From the NCBI GenBank assembly GCA_004295085.1, contig SHNF01000011.1, positions 1 to 64,000 of the forward strand: DNA of 64,000 nt, given 5' to 3'. A model generated the notes under the pieces. The model was not told the DNA's origin and made no database searches. It saw nothing but the letters and a program-made list of their open reading frames with translations. This document shows positions 52,921 through 61,334 of this stretch, one piece after another (position 1 is the stretch's first letter; every line of letters starts with the position of its first letter). Both the position numbers and the translations under genes were made by a program. This DNA comes from Planctomycetota bacterium. Its GTDB lineage: Bacteria; Planctomycetota; UBA1135.

Positions 52921-54555
52921 TTACGCGCCCTCCGCCTGGGTCTCGCGCAGGATCTCCTCCAGCGAAGTGCGCCCGGCGCGCGCCAGCGCCAGGCCGCGCT
53001 CGCGCAGCGTGCGCATCTTGCGGGCGCGCGCCTGCTCGCGCAGCGCGACCGTGCTCGGGTCCAGCAGGAACTGCTCGCGCAGCGCGTCGTCCATGGGCAG
53101 GATCTCGTAAATGGCCGTCCGGCCGGTGTAGCCGGTGAAATGGCAGCGGTCGCAGCCTTTTCCGCGCATGTAATTCTGATCCGGCGCCGCTCCTGCCTGC
53201 TCCAGGAGCGCGCGGTCGGGCCGGTACGGCGCGGCGCAGGCGGTGCACACGCAGCGCACCAGGCGCTGGGCCACGATGCCTTCCAGAGTGGCGGCCAGCA
53301 GGAAGGGCTCGACGCCCAGGTCCACGAGGCGCGTCACCGTGGACGGGGCGTCGTTGGTGTGCAGCGTGCTCAGGACCAGGTGGCCGGTCAGTGCCGCCTC
53401 CACGGCGATCTGGGCGGTCTCGGGATCGCGGATCTCGCCCACCAGGATGACGTCGGGATCCTGGCGCAGCATGGTGCGCAGCACGCGCGCGTAGCTGACG
53501 CCGATCTCCTCCTTCACCGGCACCTGCACGATGCCTTCCAGGTCGTACTCCACCGGGTCCTCCACGGTGAGCACCTTGACCTCCGGCTTGTTCATCTGCT
53601 GCAGCAGCGAGTACAGCGTCGTGGTCTTGCCCGAGCCGGTGGGGCCGGTGACCAGCACGATGCCGTGCGGCAGGTTCACGAAGGCCTGGAGCTGCTCCAT
53701 CTCGTCCGGCTCCAGGCCGAGCTGGCGCAGGTCGAGGCGCAGGTTCACGCGGTCCAGCACGCGCAGCACCACGCTCTCGCCGCCCTGGATCGGCACCGTG
53801 GACACGCGGAAGTCCACCTGCCGGCCGTCCACGACCATCATCACGCGGCCGTCCTGCGGCAGCCGCGTCTCGCTGATGTCCAGGTTGGCGAGCACCTTGA
53901 TGCGCGAGATGATGGCGGGCGCGAGGTGCGCCGGCGGCGGGTCGATCTCGTACAGCACGCCGTCCACGCGCATGCGGATGCGGAAGTCGCCCTGGTAGGG
54001 CTCGAAGTGCACGTCCGCGGCCCGGTCGCGCACCGCCCGGGTCAGGATCGAGTCCAGCAGGCGCACGATCGGCGCCGCCTCCCCGCCCTGGGCCACGACC
54101 GCGGCCTGCGCGTCGCTGTGCTTGCGGTAGGCGCGCTGCACCGCCTCGTCCAGGGCCTTGGGCTCGGCCAGCAGCGGCTCCAGCGGGTGCCCGGTCAGGC
54201 TCTGCAGGTCGCTGAGCAGGGGCAGCGTGTCCGGATCGGCGATGGCCACGCGCAGCCGCCCGCCGCGCAGGCCCAGCGGCAGCGCGCCGAAGGCGCGGGC
54301 CGTGGCCGCGTCCAGCGCGCCCAGGGCCTCGGGATCGGGCTTGAGCTCCGCGGCCGGCACCCAGCCCAGCCCCTTCTGCAGGGCCAGCGCCCGCGACAGG
54401 TCCGCGGGCGCCACCGCGCCGCGCTCCACCAGCAGAGCGCCGATGCGCCCGCCGGCGCGCCGCTGCTCGGCCAGGGCGGCCTGCAGCTGGCTCTGGCGCA
54501 ACACGCCCATGTCCACCAGGATCTTGCCCAGCGGTCGTGCGTCCGGCGCCGGCAT
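52921..54555 (-). CDS. GspE/PilB-family assembly ATPase (second copy)
   Basis: Secretion/extension ATPase of 544 aa. N-terminal MshEN-type domain (about 8-150, LGKILVDMGVLRQSQLQAAL), then the ATPase core with VTGPTGSGKTTTLYSLL, the aspartate box TVEDPVEYDLEG, HTNDAP, and a C4 zinc site (CVCTAC ... GCDRCHFTGY). It starts at ATG 54555, overlapping the PilT stop. It is a diverged paralogue of the ATPase at 55640-57352, and the ATPase adjoining the GspF-like gene. Confidence 0.93.
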   Translation of the reverse strand: MPAPDARPLGKILVDMGVLRQSQLQAALAEQRRAGGRIGALLVERGAVAPADLSRALALQKGLGWVPAAELKPDPEALGALDAATARAFGALPLGLRGGRLRVAIADPDTLPLLSDLQSLTGHPLEPLLAEPKALDEAVQRAYRKHSDAQAAVVAQGGEAAPIVRLLDSILTRAVRDRAADVHFEPYQGDFRIRMRVDGVLYEIDPPPAHLAPAIISRIKVLANLDISETRLPQDGRVMMVVDGRQVDFRVSTVPIQGGESVVLRVLDRVNLRLDLRQLGLEPDEMEQLQAFVNLPHGIVLVTGPTGSGKTTTLYSLLQQMNKPEVKVLTVEDPVEYDLEGIVQVPVKEEIGVSYARVLRTMLRQDPDVILVGEIRDPETAQIAVEAALTGHLVLSTLHTNDAPSTVTRLVDLGVEPFLLAATLEGIVAQRLVRCVCTACAAPYRPDRALLEQAGAAPDQNYMRGKGCDRCHFTGYTGRTAIYEILPMDDALREQFLLDPSTVALREQARARKMRTLRERGLALARAGRTSLEEILRETQAEGA

Positions 54556-55643
54556 CAGGCCACCGCTCCCGCGATCCCCAGGCGCTGGCGCAGGTCCATC
54601 GGGCTCTGGCAGAAGGCGATGGCGGTGTCCTTGCTGATGACCCCGCCTTGCACCAGCTCGAGCAGGTGGTCGTCCAGCAGCTGCATGCCGATGCGGCGCT
54701 GGGTCTGCATCACCGAGGGGATCTTGAAGGTTTCGTTCTTGCGGATGTGGTTCTCGATGGCCGAGTTGCGGATCATCACCTCGAAGCCGGCCACGCGCCC
54801 CTTGTGGTCCGCGCGCGGCATGAGCACCTGCGAGATGACGGCCTGCAGGGACACCGAGAGCTGGGCGCGCACCTGCTCCTGCTGGTGCGGCGGATACTGG
54901 TCGATGATGCGGTCCACGGTGCGCGCGGCCCCGGTGGTGTGCAAGGTGGCGAACACCAGGTGCCCGGTCTCCGCGGCGGTGATGGCCGCGGAGGTGGTCT
55001 CCAGGTCGCGCATCTCGCCCAGCAGGATCACGTCCGGATCCTGGCGCAGGGAGCGGCGCACGGCCTCGCCGAAGCCGGCGACGTCCTCGCCCACCTCGCG
55101 CTGCGTCACCACCGCCTGGATCGAGTCGTGCAGGAACTCGATCGGGTCCTCGATGGTGATGATGTGCACCGAGCGCGTGCTGTTGACCTCGTGGAGCAGG
55201 GCCGCCAGCGTGGTGGTCTTGCCGCAGCCGGTGGGTCCGGTGACCAGGATCATGCCGCGCGGCAGGTAGGCCAGCTGGCGCAGGATCGGTGGCGCGCCGA
55301 TCTGGTCGAAGCTCATGCGGTTCTGGGGGATGCGCCGCATCACCAAGGCGTAGGTGCCGCGCTGGCGAAACACGCTGACGCGGTAGCGGTCGCCCGCGTG
55401 GTTCAGCGCGAAGTCCACGCTGCCCTTCTCCGCCAGCTCGGGCCGCTTGTGCTCGGGCACCACCGCCAGGCACAGCGTCTCCAGCGCCGCCGCGTCCACG
55501 GGCGCGGCCTCCGCCGCCTTGAGGTCGCCGCTGATCCGGATCATCGGCGGGAGGCCGGCGCGCACGTGCAGGTCGCTGGCGTTCTGCTGGGCGGCGGCGG
55601 CCAGCCAGGCCTCCAGGCGGCTTCCGGTGGGTACGCGGCTCAT
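54555..55643 (-). CDS. pilT: PilT-type retraction ATPase
   Basis: Hexameric ATPase of 362 aa that drives pilus disassembly. Motifs: ASDLHVRAGLPPMIRI, VTGPTGCGKTTTLAALLHEV, TIEDPIEFLH, LRQDPDVILLGEMRDLET, TLHTTGA, and the C-terminal retraction signature AIENHIRKNE with KIPSVMQTQRRIGMQLLDDHL. It lies between two PilB-like genes with overlaps at both ends. PilT with two PilB-type ATPases points to a type IV pilus-like machine rather than a pure secretion system, yet no pilin, PilM-Q or PilD gene is in the window. Confidence 0.92.
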   Translation of the reverse strand: MSRVPTGSRLEAWLAAAAQQNASDLHVRAGLPPMIRISGDLKAAEAAPVDAAALETLCLAVVPEHKRPELAEKGSVDFALNHAGDRYRVSVFRQRGTYALVMRRIPQNRMSFDQIGAPPILRQLAYLPRGMILVTGPTGCGKTTTLAALLHEVNSTRSVHIITIEDPIEFLHDSIQAVVTQREVGEDVAGFGEAVRRSLRQDPDVILLGEMRDLETTSAAITAAETGHLVFATLHTTGAARTVDRIIDQYPPHQQEQVRAQLSVSLQAVISQVLMPRADHKGRVAGFEVMIRNSAIENHIRKNETFKIPSVMQTQRRIGMQLLDDHLLELVQGGVISKDTAIAFCQSPMDLRQRLGIAGAVA

Positions 55644-57352
55644 GAGGGCACGGGGGCTGTCGGGCTGGCCGCGGCGGCGCCCGGCGGCGCGGCGGCGTTC
55701 GGCTCCGCGGCAGGTGCGGCCGGCTCCTCGACCGCCTCCACGCGGGTCACGAGCAGCATCTCGTTGACCGAGGTGGCGCCGGCCAGGACCTTCTCCGCGG
55801 CGTCGGCGCGCAGCGGCGACCAGCTGCCGCGCTCGGCGGCGGCGCGGCGGAACTCGGAGGGGTCACGGCTGCGGAATAACACCTCGCGCAGGCGCTCGTC
55901 CAGGGTCAGCCACTCGAACACGCCCACGCGCCCGCGGTAGCCGGTGCGCGAGCACTCGCGGCAGCCGCGCGGATGGCGCAGCTGCGCTCCTTCGGCCAGG
56001 CCCAGGATGCGCCGCTCCAGCGGCGTCGCCGGCTCCAGCACCGTGCAGGCGGCGCACAGCCGGCGCACCAATCGCTGGGCCAGGACGCCCTGCAGCGAGG
56101 TCGCGATCAGGAACGCGGGCACGCCCATGTCCAGCAGGCGGGTCACGGCGCTGGGGGCGTCGTTGGTGTGCACGGTGCTGAACACCAGGTGTCCGGTGAG
56201 CGAGGCCTGGATCGCGGTCTCGGCCGTCTCCTTGTCCCGGATCTCGCCCACCAGCACCACGTTGGGGGCCTGGCGCAGGAAGGCACGCAGCACGCGCGCG
56301 AAGTCCAGGCCGATCTTGGGGTGCACCTGCACCTGGTTGATGCCCTTGATGCGGTACTCCACCGGGTCCTCGACCGTGAGGATCTTGCGGTCGGCGCGGT
56401 TGAGCTGCGCCAGCGCCGCGTACAAGGTGGTGGTCTTGCCCGAGCCGGTGGGCCCGGTCACCAGCACGATGCCGTTGGGCCGCTCGATGGTGCGCTGGAA
56501 CCAGTCCAGGCCGCGCCGGCTCATGCCGAGCTCCTCCAGGGAGATGAGGTTGGCCTCGCGGTCCAGCAGGCGCATCACGCAGGCCTCGCCGTGGTTGCCG
56601 GGCAGCACCGACACGCGCACGTCCAGCTCGCGGCCGCCGGCGGCGTGCTCGATGCGCCCGTCCTGGGGCTTGCGCTTCTCGGCGATATCCAGGCCCGCGC
56701 TCACCTTGATGTGGCTGATCAGGCTGGAGAAGACATCGGCCGGGTGCTCCGCCGCGATGCGCAGCTGCCCGTCCACGCGGTAGCGGATGCGCACCTTGTT
56801 CGGGAACGGCTCGATGTGGATGTCCGAGGCGCGCGCCGCCACCGCCTCCTCGAACATGCGCTGCACCAGCCGCACCACCGGGGACTCGGCGCTCTCGGGG
56901 CTCGTTTCCGGGGCCGGCGGGCCGTCCCGGAGCCCGTAGGCCTGCTCCAGGGCCTTGCGCAGAGCGTCGGGCGCAGCCATGGCCACGGCGATGTCCCGGT
57001 CCAGGAGGAAGCGCAGCGTGTCGGCGACCACGACCTTGGCGGGATCGGCCACGGCCACCACCAGGGCGCCGTCGCTCTCCTTCACCGGCAGCACTTCCTG
57101 CTCCCAGGCCACCGCGGCATCCAGGAGCCCGGTCACGCGCCGCGGCGGCACGCGCCCGGCCAGGTCCACGAAGGGCAGCCGCGCCTGCAGCGCCAGCGCC
57201 CGCGCAACCGTGGTCTGGTCGGTTGCGCCGCTCTCCACCAGGGCCTGGCCGGTCAGGATGGTGCGCGTCTTCTGCAGCGCCAGCGCCGCCCGCAACTGCT
57301 CCTCCGTGATGGCGCCCTGCGCCATCAGGATCTCGCCCAGCCGTTTCCTCAC
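55640..57352 (-). CDS. GspE/PilB-family assembly ATPase (first copy)
   Basis: ATPase of 570 aa from GTG 57352. MshEN-like N-domain (about 1-130, RLGEILMAQGAITEEQLRAA), core with VTGPTGSGKTTTLYAAL, TVEDPVEYRIKG, SLTGHLVFSTVHTNDAP and a C4 zinc site (CAAC ... GCRECSRTGY). A Pro/Ala-rich tail of about 50 residues ends the protein. Its start overlaps the DUF1573 gene stop by GTGA and its stop overlaps pilT by ATGA. Confidence 0.93.
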   Translation of the reverse strand: MRKRLGEILMAQGAITEEQLRAALALQKTRTILTGQALVESGATDQTTVARALALQARLPFVDLAGRVPPRRVTGLLDAAVAWEQEVLPVKESDGALVVAVADPAKVVVADTLRFLLDRDIAVAMAAPDALRKALEQAYGLRDGPPAPETSPESAESPVVRLVQRMFEEAVAARASDIHIEPFPNKVRIRYRVDGQLRIAAEHPADVFSSLISHIKVSAGLDIAEKRKPQDGRIEHAAGGRELDVRVSVLPGNHGEACVMRLLDREANLISLEELGMSRRGLDWFQRTIERPNGIVLVTGPTGSGKTTTLYAALAQLNRADRKILTVEDPVEYRIKGINQVQVHPKIGLDFARVLRAFLRQAPNVVLVGEIRDKETAETAIQASLTGHLVFSTVHTNDAPSAVTRLLDMGVPAFLIATSLQGVLAQRLVRRLCAACTVLEPATPLERRILGLAEGAQLRHPRGCRECSRTGYRGRVGVFEWLTLDERLREVLFRSRDPSEFRRAAAERGSWSPLRADAAEKVLAGATSVNEMLLVTRVEAVEEPAAPAAEPNAAAPPGAAAASPTAPVPS

Positions 57353-58395
57353 TCCGCCCCCTTCACGGTGGCGACGACCAGGGCCTCGTGCGCGGGCAGG
57401 CCGCTGTCCTGCGGATAGCCGATGTGCAGCCGGGCCCGATGCACGCCGGCCGCCGCGTCCGGCTTCAGCTTGACCTGTACCGTGTACAGGCGGCCGGCCT
57501 GGGAGGCGCCCAGCTCGGCCGAGAACACGGCGTCGCCCTCGAGCCGCAGGTCCGGCTGCGGCAGCTGCACCCCGGCGGCGGCCTGCACGCGCAAGGCCAG
57601 GCTGCGCTCCTGGCCCGGCTCGCACAAGCCGAAGGACAGGCGCCCGGCCGGGAAGTACTGCACCGGACCGAGCACCGTCGCCTGCACCGTCACCTCGAGG
57701 TCGTGCTCCAGGCTGGTCCGGGCCACGGCGGTGCCAAACAGCATGCCGCTGGGTGCGGCGGGGACCAGGCGCACCTGGAGCAGGCGCACGTACACACCCT
57801 TCTGCTCGTCCTCTTCCACCATGCCCGCGTCCTCGATGGCCACGCCCTCGGGCAGCTCGCTCCAGCCGTCCACGGTGAACGGGCGGTCGCTTTGCACGCG
57901 CAGGGGCACCATGCTGGAGCCGGCGCGCACCGTGGCCTGGGCCACCTCTCCGAAACGCACCACCGGCGGCTTGAGAACGAAGGTGGGCCGGATCCAGGCG
58001 CGGATGCGGCCTTCGGCGTAGCCGTTGGCCGCGTTGCTCACCAGGCGCAGCCAGGTGCGCTTCTCGTTGCGGTACTGGCGCGCGTCGAACACGCCGACGA
58101 CCAGCCCGCTGGCGGCGGCCGGAAGGCTGTCTCCCGGATTGAGGCGGCGACCATCCAGCTCCAGACGGAAGTTGGTGCAGCCGCAGGAGCTGAGGATCTC
58201 CTGGAAAACGACCGGATCCGGGCCTTCGACGCGGAACCGGAACTCCAGGGGATATTCCGCCTGGCGGATTTCGCCGAGGTCCATCTCCGCGGGCTCGATC
58301 AGCAGGCGGCTGCGGGAGGCTTGGCCTTGCGGGTCCTGGCCCGCAGACAGAGCCGCGCCGAGCACGGGCAGGACGATCCAGGTGAACGGCTTCAT
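57349..58395 (-). CDS. DUF1573 protein (third of three)
   Basis: Secreted protein of 348 aa with signal peptide (about 1-19) and an Ig/ASH-like DUF1573 domain at about 30-125, marked by SCGCT (Cys71, Cys73) and FRFRVEGPDPV; a second, degenerate beta domain follows. DUF1573 function is unknown. It is followed without gap by the PilB-like ATPase. Three paralogues in tandem suggest they form one envelope structure or bind one partner. Confidence 0.85.
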   Translation of the reverse strand: MKPFTWIVLPVLGAALSAGQDPQGQASRSRLLIEPAEMDLGEIRQAEYPLEFRFRVEGPDPVVFQEILSSCGCTNFRLELDGRRLNPGDSLPAAASGLVVGVFDARQYRNEKRTWLRLVSNAANGYAEGRIRAWIRPTFVLKPPVVRFGEVAQATVRAGSSMVPLRVQSDRPFTVDGWSELPEGVAIEDAGMVEEDEQKGVYVRLLQVRLVPAAPSGMLFGTAVARTSLEHDLEVTVQATVLGPVQYFPAGRLSFGLCEPGQERSLALRVQAAAGVQLPQPDLRLEGDAVFSAELGASQAGRLYTVQVKLKPDAAAGVHRARLHIGYPQDSGLPAHEALVVATVKGAE

Positions 58396-58459
58396 CGCGG
58401 TGGCGGACCGGCGGTCCGAGCCTCAGATTACCGGATCCGCCCGCGCCGCCGCGGAGGGG

Positions 58460-59569
58460 CTACTGCGGCTGGCGCACCACGGCGTTGATCGGGAACTCCT
58501 TGGGCTCGATTCCGGATTCGGACGGGAAGCTGAGGCGCAAGATGGCGCTGTGGCGGCCCACCGTGGCCTCCGTGCTGATATCGATGCGGATCTCGTACTG
58601 CTGGCCCGGCTGCCGGTCCACCACCGCGGCCGTGAACACAGCGTCGCCGTCGAGCTTGAGGCTCGGCTCCGGCAGCGTCATGCCGGGACCGCCCACCACG
58701 GCCTTGAGGCGGCGCGAAGCCGCCTGCCCCTGGTTGACCATGCCGAACAGGATGCGCTCGCCCGGGAAGTACTTCACCGGCCCCAGGATCTCGCCCACCA
58801 GCACGATCTCCAGGGTCTTGCCCAGGCTGGTCTCACCCAGGATGGAGTTGGTGATGCGTCCCGGCGCGGCGTCCAGGTGCACCTTGATCTCGAAGCTGCG
58901 CGTCTGCGACTTGCCATCCGGACCGGTCTCCGCGCGGTTGGTGTCCACGATGCTGACGCCCGGCGGCACGTACGCCCAGCGCGTCACGGTGAACGGCTCC
59001 GGCGCCTTCACGAACACCAGGCGCGTGCGCTTGTCCAGCTCCTTGGGATCCACGGGCGCGTCGCTGCCCTTGCGGATGTACAACAGCTCGCCGAAGGTCA
59101 GGCGCGAGGGCGACAGCTCGAACACCGGGTGCACCATGGCCGAGATGGAGAGCTTGCTCGGCATGTTGAGGCCGTTGCCGCGCACCGTCACCGTGGAGAT
59201 CTTGCGGTGGCTGAACTGCTGGCTGCTGAAGGTCGCCACGATCATTCCGCTCTTGCCCGCCTCGATGCTGACGCCCTTCTCCAGCGCCAGCCGCTCGCCT
59301 TCCACTTCGACGTGGGCCTCGGTGCAGCCGCACGAGGTCTCGAGCGCGGTGATCTTCAGGGGGTCCGGCCCCTCGACCCGGAACGGGAACGTGACCGGAT
59401 AGTGGTTCTCCTGGTAGACGTCCCCCAGGTCCACGGTGTCCTTCTCGAACCGGAGCTGGCTCTGGCTCTGGGACAGGCCCTGGTCCTGCTGTCCCTGATC
59501 CTCCTGGGCCAGCAGGCTCGGAGACGCGAGGAGCAGGGACGCGAGGAGCAGGATGTGGCGGGTCTTCAT
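58460..59569 (-). CDS. DUF1573 protein (second of three)
   Basis: Paralogue of 369 aa with a clear signal peptide (MKTRHILLLASLLLASPSLLA), a Gln/Ser-rich spacer, and the DUF1573 core at about 40-140 with FRVEGPDPLKITALETSCGC (Cys80, Cys82). The first 40 residues after cleavage are acidic and glutamine-rich. It overlaps the first paralogue upstream by ATGA (59566-59569) and lies 64 bases before the third. Confidence 0.87.
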   Translation of the reverse strand: MKTRHILLLASLLLASPSLLAQEDQGQQDQGLSQSQSQLRFEKDTVDLGDVYQENHYPVTFPFRVEGPDPLKITALETSCGCTEAHVEVEGERLALEKGVSIEAGKSGMIVATFSSQQFSHRKISTVTVRGNGLNMPSKLSISAMVHPVFELSPSRLTFGELLYIRKGSDAPVDPKELDKRTRLVFVKAPEPFTVTRWAYVPPGVSIVDTNRAETGPDGKSQTRSFEIKVHLDAAPGRITNSILGETSLGKTLEIVLVGEILGPVKYFPGERILFGMVNQGQAASRRLKAVVGGPGMTLPEPSLKLDGDAVFTAAVVDRQPGQQYEIRIDISTEATVGRHSAILRLSFPSESGIEPKEFPINAVVRQPQ

Positions 59570-60690
59570 TGGGATTGGGGTGGCGGCGCGGGTGCCGGCC
59601 CGGCCGCGGGCTGCACCAGGGCCGTGACCTTGAGCTTGCGCTCGGAGCTGCGGGTGGCGCCGTTCACGCGGTGCTGCAGTCTAAGGGACAGAGCGCCCTG
59701 GCGCGGGCCGAGTGGCAGGCCCGCGGGCAGGACCACCCGGATGCGGTAGCGCCGCTCCGGCTCCAGGGGGACCACCTCGATGCGGGCCCCCGGGAAACCC
59801 TCCAGGGCGGCCTGTGGAGCCTCCAGGCTGCCCTCGCGCACGCCGACGTCCACCGTGGCGTGGGTCTCGGAGTCCGCCGGGACCGCGCCCAGGTGCAGCC
59901 GCAGCGACGGCTTGATCCACAGCGTCCGGTGCACCTGGAACTGCACGGCAAACTGCAGCTCCAGGCCGTTGTCCGCGCGCAGGCGCACGTACGTGATGGT
60001 CGCGTCCTCGTGCACGTCGGCCGGCACCACGACGCGCACGCGCTGCTCGAGAGCGGCCTCCGCGGACGGCACGCCTTCCACCTCGACCAGGCCCGGAAAA
60101 GCCTCGAGCAGGCGGAACGGCTGCGCCGCCCGGATGACGACGTCGCGGGTCTCCGCCGCTTCGCCGCCGATGACGCCCAGGTCCAGCGGGTCGGGTTCCA
60201 CCTGGCACCACGGGTCCAGGGTGGCGGCCACCTCGAGCGGCACGGAGAAGGCCGGCTCCGCGCCGACCAGGGTCGCCGTCGCCTGCTTGCGGCCGCGGAA
60301 GCCGGTGGTGACGAAGTCCACGCACACGACTCCGGCGGTGCCCGCCGGAAGCTCGGCCGGAAGCGCGACCGCGCGCCCAGCCAGCTCCAGGCGCGGCCGC
60401 AGGCAGCCGCAAGAGACCTCCAGCCGCTCCACCCGCGCGGGCGCCGGCCCGACCTGGAACGGGAAGCGCACGGGCACGTGCGCGCCCGCGCTCACCCGGC
60501 CCAGGTCCACGCTGGTTGCGCCGAAGTGCAGAGCCGCACCGGACGCCGGCGCAGCAGCCGGCGTGGCCTCCGCCGCGGCGGACGGCGCGCCGGAAGGGGC
60601 CGGCGCACGCCCGCAGGCGTCGGCAGCGACGGCCGCCAGCAGCACGGCGGAGCCGGTCCGCAGCCCAATCTTGTGTTGCCGCGCCCACAC
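59566..60690 (-). CDS. DUF1573 protein (first of three), possible lipoprotein
   Basis: Paralogue of 374 aa from GTG 60690. The N-terminus is a weak lipoprotein-like signal (VLLAAVAADAC, Cys26), followed by an Ala/Pro-rich spacer and the DUF1573 core with FQVGPAPARVERLEVSCGC (Cys94, Cys96). The start is uncertain: no ATG exists in the extended frame and the divergent gene starts 21 bases away. It begins the long minus-strand run towards the pilus-type ATPases. Confidence 0.8.
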   Translation of the reverse strand: MWARQHKIGLRTGSAVLLAAVAADACGRAPAPSGAPSAAAEATPAAAPASGAALHFGATSVDLGRVSAGAHVPVRFPFQVGPAPARVERLEVSCGCLRPRLELAGRAVALPAELPAGTAGVVCVDFVTTGFRGRKQATATLVGAEPAFSVPLEVAATLDPWCQVEPDPLDLGVIGGEAAETRDVVIRAAQPFRLLEAFPGLVEVEGVPSAEAALEQRVRVVVPADVHEDATITYVRLRADNGLELQFAVQFQVHRTLWIKPSLRLHLGAVPADSETHATVDVGVREGSLEAPQAALEGFPGARIEVVPLEPERRYRIRVVLPAGLPLGPRQGALSLRLQHRVNGATRSSERKLKVTALVQPAAGPAPAPPPQSQ

Positions 60691-60711
60691 GGGGAGCCCA
60701 ATATACGGCTT

Positions 60712-61317
60712 GTGGCGCGCTTTCCCGGTCAGGCTTCCGCCGTGGCTGTCTTGACCCTCGCAGGAGGCGGCTGCCAGTCGTGCCCGCCCGAGGTGGAGCG
60801 CCTGGTGCAGTGTCCGGACTTCAGCGCTCCGGAGACCGCCGGCCGCAGCTTCCTGGCCGCCATCGCCTGCGACGCCGACGTCGCCGCATACCTGTGCCTG
60901 TCCGAGGGCCTCAAGGAGCAGCACGCCGCCACGCTGGACGGCTTCCTGCTGTTCAAGTCGGAGCTCGAGCGGGAGTACGGGCGCGCGCTCGGTTACGCCG
61001 CGCGCCTGCAGCCGCTCGGCCCGGCCGAGGACGCCGGGGGGCGCGTGCGGATCTGGTGGGGCCTGCGCGGGGAGCCGGTGCTGGGACTGGACTTCGAGCC
61101 GCAGTACTACCTGGACCTCACCACCCATTCCGGGTCGCGCGCGGGCGAGTTCCTCGAGCGCCCTCCCGGCACCCTGCTGCACTGGGACGGCGGTCGCCTC
61201 AGCCTCGAGGCGCCGCCGGCGCTGGCGCAGCGCTTTCCTGACCTGTCCGGGATCCGGCGACTCGATCTCGGCACTGAATGGAAGATCCGGGACGTGCTCG
61301 CGCCGCCGCAGCCCTGA
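60712..61317 (+). CDS. Hypothetical small lipoprotein
   Basis: Protein of about 201 aa, read from GTG 60712; GTG 60742 is an alternative and gives a shorter signal (VAVLTLAGGGC). Either way a lipobox-like LAGGGC is present at the N-terminus. The rest shows an alpha/beta domain without motifs I recognise: AGRSFLAAIACDADVAAYLCLSEGL, ELEREYGRALGY, VRIWWGLRGEPVLGLDFEPQYY. The gene overlaps the DUF1573 promoter region and is 17 bases before the dikinase gene, so it may be its operon partner. Confidence 0.7.
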   Translation: MARFPGQASAVAVLTLAGGGCQSCPPEVERLVQCPDFSAPETAGRSFLAAIACDADVAAYLCLSEGLKEQHAATLDGFLLFKSELEREYGRALGYAARLQPLGPAEDAGGRVRIWWGLRGEPVLGLDFEPQYYLDLTTHSGSRAGEFLERPPGTLLHWDGGRLSLEAPPALAQRFPDLSGIRRLDLGTEWKIRDVLAPPQP

Positions 61318-61334
61318 ACGCCCCCATTCCGCGC

